DNA of 64,000 bases from Methylomarinovum tepidoasis (GTDB taxonomy: Bacteria; Pseudomonadota; Gammaproteobacteria; Methylococcales; Methylothermaceae), in NCBI RefSeq assembly GCF_030294985.1, contig NZ_AP024718.1, forward strand, positions 1,193,001 through 1,257,000. Reading direction: 5' to 3'. Every line of letters starts with the position of its first letter. Positions within the stretch are counted from its first letter, which is position 1. Position numbers and translations under genes: made by a program. Shown in pieces: positions 59,700 through 64,000 of this stretch. The notes under the pieces were generated by a model that worked only from the letters and a program-made list of their open reading frames with translations, was not told the origin of the DNA and made no database searches.

Positions 59700-60454
59700 T
59701 GCCGACCCTGCGGCTGGCCAGCTTCAACGTCCAGACCGGCATCCACACCCGCCGGTTCGAGGACTATCTGCTCAAAAGCTGGCAGCACCTGTGGCCCTGC
59801 GAACACCGTTTCGCCAATCTGGCGCGTATCGCCGACTTCCTGCGGCCTTTCGACATCGTCGGGCTGCAGGAGGTCGACGGCGGTGGTGCCCGCAGCCAGT
59901 ACGTGGTCCAGGCCGAATACCTGGCCCGCCAGGCGGAGTTTCCTTTCTGGTACAACCAGGTCAACCGCCGCTTCGGTCGTTTGGCTCTGCACAGCAACGG
60001 GCTGCTCAGCCGGATTCCCCCCGGTTCTGTCTATACCACCTCGCTGCCGGGGCTTCCGGGGCGGGGGGCGTTGCTGGCGCGTTTCGGGGAAGGGGAGAGC
60101 GCCCTGCATGTGGCGGTGGTACATTTGGCGCTGGGCGCCAGAACCCGGTCACGCCAGCTCGATTTCATCGCCGAGCGGCTCCAGGGTCTGCGGCACGTGG
60201 TCGTCATGGGCGATCTCAATTGCGACCCCCGTTCCCGCAGCCTGCGGCGTTTTCTGGGCCGCACCGGGCTGCGGTCCCCGGAATCGGCGCCGACTTTCCC
60301 TAGCTGGCGCCCGCAACGTCAGATCGATCACATTCTCGTCAGTCCCACCTTGGAGGTGAACTGGATGCAGGCGTTCGATTTCGTCTGCTCCGATCATCTG
60401 CCGGTGGGGGCCGAGATCTTTATCCCGGAAACCGTTTCGGCGCTGGCGGCATGA
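59699..60454 (+). CDS. Endonuclease/exonuclease/phosphatase-family protein
   Basis: A 251-residue EEP-fold protein starts at ATG 59699, overlapping the dsbA stop. Motifs are LRLASFNVQTG at the start, VGLQEVDGGG (metal-binding Glu), VVMGDLNCDP (catalytic Asp-x-Asn) near residue 170 and CSDHLPVGAEI (final Asp-His pair). No signal peptide is seen. Such proteins cleave phosphodiester bonds in nucleic acids, lipids or inositides, and this one cannot be assigned a substrate. A similar gene follows dsbA in Pseudomonas. It overlaps the GGDEF gene by four bases. Confidence 0.85.
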   Translation: MPTLRLASFNVQTGIHTRRFEDYLLKSWQHLWPCEHRFANLARIADFLRPFDIVGLQEVDGGGARSQYVVQAEYLARQAEFPFWYNQVNRRFGRLALHSNGLLSRIPPGSVYTTSLPGLPGRGALLARFGEGESALHVAVVHLALGARTRSRQLDFIAERLQGLRHVVVMGDLNCDPRSRSLRRFLGRTGLRSPESAPTFPSWRPQRQIDHILVSPTLEVNWMQAFDFVCSDHLPVGAEIFIPETVSALAA

Positions 60455-61965
60455 CGGAAACCAACCCCTGGAAGCAGAAGGCCGTCGATCTGGCCCGGGA
60501 GCTCGATGAACAGCAGGCCCTGCAGGCGCGTAACGAAAAGCGCCTGGCCAGGGCCCTGATCCGGCTGACGCTGGCCTACGAGGGCTGCCGGCCGGCGGCC
60601 GATCCCGGATTGGCGCAATTGCGGGAGATTCTGCGCAAAGGGATTTTGAATCAGCACCGTCTGAAACAGGTCGATGCCCTGACCGAGCAGATCCTGCGTC
60701 ATGGACAAGAGGAAACGGATGGAGCCCCTCCTTCCTGGCAGCAGGAAGTGATCGCTTTCCTGTACGAGTGCGCCCCTGACGAGCGCGAACGCCAGCGCCT
60801 CGAGGCGTTGGCCGGCAAGGCATTTCCCGATGGCGCTGCATTGCGCGATGCCCTGCGTGACCTGTTCGCCGCCCCGCCCAGATCCCCCTGGCAGCGGCTG
60901 GGGGAATGGTTCGGGGGCCGCAGACGCCGGGAAAGCGACGGTATCGCTTCGTTGCAGCGCCAGCTGCTGGGATTGCTTGCGGAGATCGAGATTCCCCCCG
61001 ATCTGGCCGAGGCGGGAGAACGCCTGACCGGGGTGTTGACGCAAGAGGGAGCGGTCGCCGAAGCCTTGGAGGGAACCGCCGAACTGCTCAACGCCATCAA
61101 CGCACGGCTGCAGCAGGAACAGGCGGCGATCGAGAGCTTCCTCGAACAGCTGAGCGGCAAGCTGCAAACCCTCGAATCCCAAACCCTGGACGTGAGCGAG
61201 CTGCTGCTGGGGGAAGGGGGGGACTGGAACGAGAAACTGTCCATTCATGTGGACCACCTGCGGCTGCACACCCTGCGGGAAACCGACCTGGAATCTCTCA
61301 AGCAGGCGGTGGCCGAACGTCTCGACATCCTGAGCGCACAGCTGCAGGCGTTTCGCGAGGCGGAGCAAAGCCGCAACCAGACGGCCGAGCGTCAGATCGC
61401 CGAGTTGACCCGGCGCCTGCGGGAACTGGAACAGGAAGCGGAAGATCTGCGTCAGCGCCTGCGCCTGGCTCATCATCAGGCACTGCATGATCCGCTCACC
61501 GGCCTGCCGAACCGTCAGGCGGTCGATGAGCGCCTGGTGCAGGAATTTGCCCGCTGGCGCCGCTTCGGAGAGCCTTTCAGCCTGCTGCTCTGGGATGTGG
61601 ACCATTTCAAGCGCATCAATGACCGTTTCGGCCATCAGGCCGGCGACAAGGCGCTGCGGGTGGTGGCCCAGGTGTTGCGGAAGGGAATCCGCGAGGTGGA
61701 CTTCGTCGGCCGCTACGGCGGCGAGGAATTCCTCATGTTGTTGCCGGAAACCGGGCGCGAGGGTGCGCTCAAGCTGGCCGAGAAACTGCGTCGGGCCGTG
61801 AAGGAATGCGGCTTCAACAGCCGCGGCAAGCCGGTGCCGATCACCATCTCCTGCGGCCTGACCCAGGTGCAGGAGAACGATACCCCCGAAAGCCTGATCG
61901 AGCGTGCCGATCAGGCGCTCTACGAGGCCAAGGAACGCGGCCGCGACCGTTGCATCGCCCGTTAG
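60451..61965 (+). CDS. Diguanylate cyclase with long coiled-coil N-terminus
   Basis: A 504-residue protein makes c-di-GMP from two GTP. The GGDEF domain occupies the last 170 residues, with DPLTGLPNRQAVDERL at its start and the active GGEEF at 423-427. RxxD five residues before it is an intact inhibitory I-site, so product inhibition is likely. The first 330 residues are soluble and helical with long heptad-like Glu/Leu/Gln stretches; no membrane segment is seen. The start overlaps the EEP gene (ATGA). It ends the plus-strand unit begun by cytochrome c4. Confidence 0.92.
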   Translation: MTETNPWKQKAVDLARELDEQQALQARNEKRLARALIRLTLAYEGCRPAADPGLAQLREILRKGILNQHRLKQVDALTEQILRHGQEETDGAPPSWQQEVIAFLYECAPDERERQRLEALAGKAFPDGAALRDALRDLFAAPPRSPWQRLGEWFGGRRRRESDGIASLQRQLLGLLAEIEIPPDLAEAGERLTGVLTQEGAVAEALEGTAELLNAINARLQQEQAAIESFLEQLSGKLQTLESQTLDVSELLLGEGGDWNEKLSIHVDHLRLHTLRETDLESLKQAVAERLDILSAQLQAFREAEQSRNQTAERQIAELTRRLRELEQEAEDLRQRLRLAHHQALHDPLTGLPNRQAVDERLVQEFARWRRFGEPFSLLLWDVDHFKRINDRFGHQAGDKALRVVAQVLRKGIREVDFVGRYGGEEFLMLLPETGREGALKLAEKLRRAVKECGFNSRGKPVPITISCGLTQVQENDTPESLIERADQALYEAKERGRDRCIAR

Positions 61966-62600
61966 CCGGTATCGTCCCGGGGCGGCGCCGCCGGCGTGCC
62001 CCCGAACTTCCGCCCCAGCCAGGCGAGCACGGCCCGGATCGCCGCCCACAACCTGGGCAGCAGCCAGATCATCAGCAGGATGAAGGCCAGCAGCAGCCCC
62101 AGAAACAGCCAGGGGTGGCGCAGCGAGGCCCAGATTCCGGCAAAGACCGCTATGTCTTCGGCCACCGAGGCGGTCCAGTTGCTGAAAGGCTCGGGGGAGG
62201 TGTTGATGAGCATTCGGGTGCTCATCTTGGTGGCGTGGGTGCCGGCGGCGATTCCCCCGCCGACGATCGCCGCCGCCAGTTCCACCGCGGGGTTGAGGTC
62301 GCCGATGGCGCCGGCCGCGAGCATGGCGCCGGCGGGAATGCGGATGAAGGTGTGCAGGCTGTCCCAGCCGGTGTCGACGCCGGGGGTTTTGTCGGCGACG
62401 AATTCCACCAGGTACATGAACCCGGCGGCGCCGATGACCAGCGGATTGGCGAGGATCTGCAGATCCGGCGGCAGCTGCAGGTTGCCGGTCTGGGCCAGGA
62501 TGCCGAGCGCCAGCAGAGTGGCGTACAGATTGAGGCCGCTGGCCCAGGCGGCGCCCATGGACAGGGCCAGGGTCTGGGTGATCTGGTCTAGGGTTTCCAT
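61962..62600 (-). CDS. DUF4126-family membrane protein
   Basis: A 212-residue protein starts at ATG 62600 with GGAG upstream. It has about five hydrophobic segments, with ALSMGAAWASGLNLYATLLALG near the N-terminus, FMYLVEFVADKTPGVDT near residue 80 and AIVGGGIAAGTHATKMSTR. These match the DUF4126 family of inner-membrane proteins. Function unknown. Its stop and that of the diguanylate cyclase share bases 61962-61965, an extreme tail-to-tail overlap of four bases with no space for a terminator. Confidence 0.8.
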   Translation of the reverse strand: METLDQITQTLALSMGAAWASGLNLYATLLALGILAQTGNLQLPPDLQILANPLVIGAAGFMYLVEFVADKTPGVDTGWDSLHTFIRIPAGAMLAAGAIGDLNPAVELAAAIVGGGIAAGTHATKMSTRMLINTSPEPFSNWTASVAEDIAVFAGIWASLRHPWLFLGLLLAFILLMIWLLPRLWAAIRAVLAWLGRKFGGTPAAPPRDDTG

Positions 62601-62703
62601 CGGAGGCTCCGGACGGATGGACAGAATCCAAGGATAACCCAGCGGCGCTGAATCGTCATTGAACTGTTGCGGTAGGCCGCTTCCCGGCCCTCGAAAGCGC
62701 AAA

Positions 62704-63558
62704 TCAATGGGTGCCGGGCGCGGTCAGTCTCTGCAACGCCTTGATCCTGAGCGGATTGGGCAGGGCTGTGAAGCGGCGCGCCAGCACGTGCTGGCCGGGC
62801 GGTGACAGGGCGTGCCTGGCCAGTTCGACGGCTTCCTGCCGATCCGCATAAAAGTGAAGATAGAGGTAGTGGGTCAGCGGATAGCGCCCCTGCCCCAGGG
62901 TGATGCGGTTCGGCGGGACCGGCCGCCCGTCGGGACGGCGTGCCAGCGCCAGGGCCCGGACGCCCTTCGCCGGTGCCAGGCTGGCGCTGGCGAAACCGAT
63001 GGCCCCGGGGGTGGCCGCCACGGCATCGATCACGTCCCTGTCTCCTGGCAGCTGTGCGACAGCGCCGGCAAGCGGCCTGCCACAGCCGACCTGCGCGCTG
63101 AATTGAAAGTGCCGGGCGGTCGCCGCCGCCAGTCCGAAACGTCGGGCCAGGGAGACAGGCGGCGCGGTAGGATGGCAACGGTTGGTGGCGAAGAACAGGC
63201 GTTCCAGCACCCCCAGGCTCAGGGATTGCAGGGGAGCGTCGCGGCGTACGTAGAGGGCGATGCCGTCGAGACCGACGGGCAGCGACAGCACCGGCCTGGG
63301 CAGCAGCCGCCGCTCCGCCGGCGTCAGCGGCCGGGCGATGGCGACGGCATCGGCACGTCCCTGGATCAGGGTCTGGACGGCCGTCAGGGCGTTGGCGGTC
63401 TGGCGGCTGGCGTCGGGTCGGGGTTCGATCCAGGCGGCAGCGACGGGCGCCAGCAGCGGTTCCGTCACTAGCCGCAGGGGTCGGGCGCTTGCCGCCGGCT
63501 CCAGGATTATCCAGCCGAGCAGAATGGTCAGGACGAAACAGCGTCCGCAGTGCCTCAT
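62704..63558 (-). CDS. PstS-like phosphate-binding protein
   Basis: A 284-residue secreted protein begins at ATG 63558, overlapping the phoR stop (ATGA). It has a signal peptide ending near ASA at residue 25. The mature part has the PBP-like design, with GRADAVAIARPLT and a later TPGAIGFASASLA motif that is typical of phosphate-binding proteins. It is short for PstS (about 320 residues) and no pst transporter is visible. It may be a sensory or accessory phosphate binder tied to PhoR. Assignment as PstS-like is by motif only. Confidence 0.72.
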   Translation of the reverse strand: MRHCGRCFVLTILLGWIILEPAASARPLRLVTEPLLAPVAAAWIEPRPDASRQTANALTAVQTLIQGRADAVAIARPLTPAERRLLPRPVLSLPVGLDGIALYVRRDAPLQSLSLGVLERLFFATNRCHPTAPPVSLARRFGLAAATARHFQFSAQVGCGRPLAGAVAQLPGDRDVIDAVAATPGAIGFASASLAPAKGVRALALARRPDGRPVPPNRITLGQGRYPLTHYLYLHFYADRQEAVELARHALSPPGQHVLARRFTALPNPLRIKALQRLTAPGTH

Positions 63559-64000
63559 CGCTGCACCCGGGCGGAGGGAAAGCGGCAACGGAACACGCTG
63601 CCCCGCCCGACTTCACTTTCGATTTCCAAATGGCTGCCGTGGCGGTTGAGCACGTGCTTGACGATCGCCAGACCCAGGCCGGTTCCGGTCGGATTGCGGG
63701 CATCGGCCTCCGGGACCCGGTAGAAACGCTCGGTCAGCCGCGGCAGATGTTCGGCCGGGATGCCGGGGCCGGTATCGGTGACTTCCAGGCAGGCCTGATC
63801 ACCGTCGTCGTACCAGCGGACCGTGATTTTCCCTTCCGGCTGGGTGTAGTGGACCGCGTTGACCACCAGGTTGGAAAAGGCGCTGCGCAGCTCCTGCCCG
63901 TTGCCGAGGAGACGGGCGGAAGATTCGATCTCAAGACGGATGGGGGCGGTTTCGGTCCGGAGGTGGGCGGCGTCGTGGCAAATGTCTTCGAGTATCGCCG
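63555..64000 (-). CDS. phoR: Phosphate-regulon sensor kinase PhoR, C-terminal part
   Basis: The last 148 codons of a histidine kinase extend past the right edge. Visible are the N-box RSAFSNLVVNAVHYT, the G1 box DTGPGIPAEHLPRLTERFYRV and the G2 box GTGLGLAIVKHVLNRHG. The sequence resembles E. coli PhoR most closely in RLTERFYRV and AIVKH. The phosphoacceptor His lies outside the window. It is upstream of and coupled to the PstS-like gene, which supports the phosphate role. An upstream partner phoB would be expected next. Confidence 0.88.
   Translation of the reverse strand, partial: AILEDICHDAAHLRTETAPIRLEIESSARLLGNGQELRSAFSNLVVNAVHYTQPEGKITVRWYDDGDQACLEVTDTGPGIPAEHLPRLTERFYRVPEADARNPTGTGLGLAIVKHVLNRHGSHLEIESEVGRGSVFRCRFPSARVQR

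Overview
The window is 64 kb of GC-rich (about 60-65% by eye) chromosomal DNA from a gammaproteobacterium. The basis is gene order and protein motifs: hemA-prfA-prmC next to lolB-ispE-tRNA-prs-rplY-pth, the tRNA(Tyr/Gly/Thr)-tuf-tRNA(Trp)-secE-nusG-rplKAJL-rpoBC block, EF-P with its beta-lysylation enzymes EpmA/EpmB, a GlrK-QseG-GlrR set, and polA-engB-cytochrome c4-dsbA. FdxA, cytochrome c4 and an APS-type CysH would fit a methanotroph-like or Chromatiales-like lineage, but the sequence alone does not settle the family. I saw no prophage, insertion sequence or CRISPR array; this is core genome.

Layout. 1-3475 (minus): a partial JAMM peptidase gene, prmC, prfA and hemA, overlapping head to tail. 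3594-9064 (plus): a TPR lipoprotein, lolB, ispE, tRNA-Gln, prs, rplY and pth. 9083-22622: a tRNA/tuf/secE/nusG/L11-L1/L10-L7/L12/rpoBC superoperon with an L10 leader and an rplL-rpoB attenuator. 22651-40463: rpsL-rpsG-fusA-tuf followed by the S10, spc and alpha ribosomal operons. Only 6 bases separate the tuf stop from rpsJ by the usual count of intervening bases (27067-27073 holds the spacer), and no clear internal promoter was seen, so this may be one unit of about 17.6 kb closed by a bidirectional terminator after rplQ.

40521-45382 is a sulfur and redox patch: fdxA, a TSUP transporter, cysB, cysH, gshA and a 43-residue lipoprotein. 45517-48059 holds EF-P and both of its modifying enzymes. 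48056-51408 is a sigma-54-linked two-component system whose middle lipoprotein gene carries two compensating frameshifts. 51378-54097 (minus) encodes RNase D and a kinase-like APH/AAA fusion. Then come a rhodanese, polA, the polA-engB intergenic region, engB, cytochrome c4, dsbA, an EEP-family nuclease-like protein, a diguanylate cyclase, a DUF4126 membrane protein, a PstS-like protein and the end of phoR.

The most interesting signal lies between polA and engB (57506-57802). First comes a 106-nt nested palindrome. It is followed by a candidate small RNA of about 123 nt with a sigma-E-type promoter, three stem-loops whose loops each hold a C-rich anti-Shine-Dalgarno-like tract, and a textbook terminator. 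The locus is the one used by Spot 42 in enterics and ErsA in Pseudomonas. The RNA lies antisense to the last codons of engB. A second notable arrangement is the str-operon promoter, whose -35 hexamer is built into the loop and stem of the rpoC terminator.
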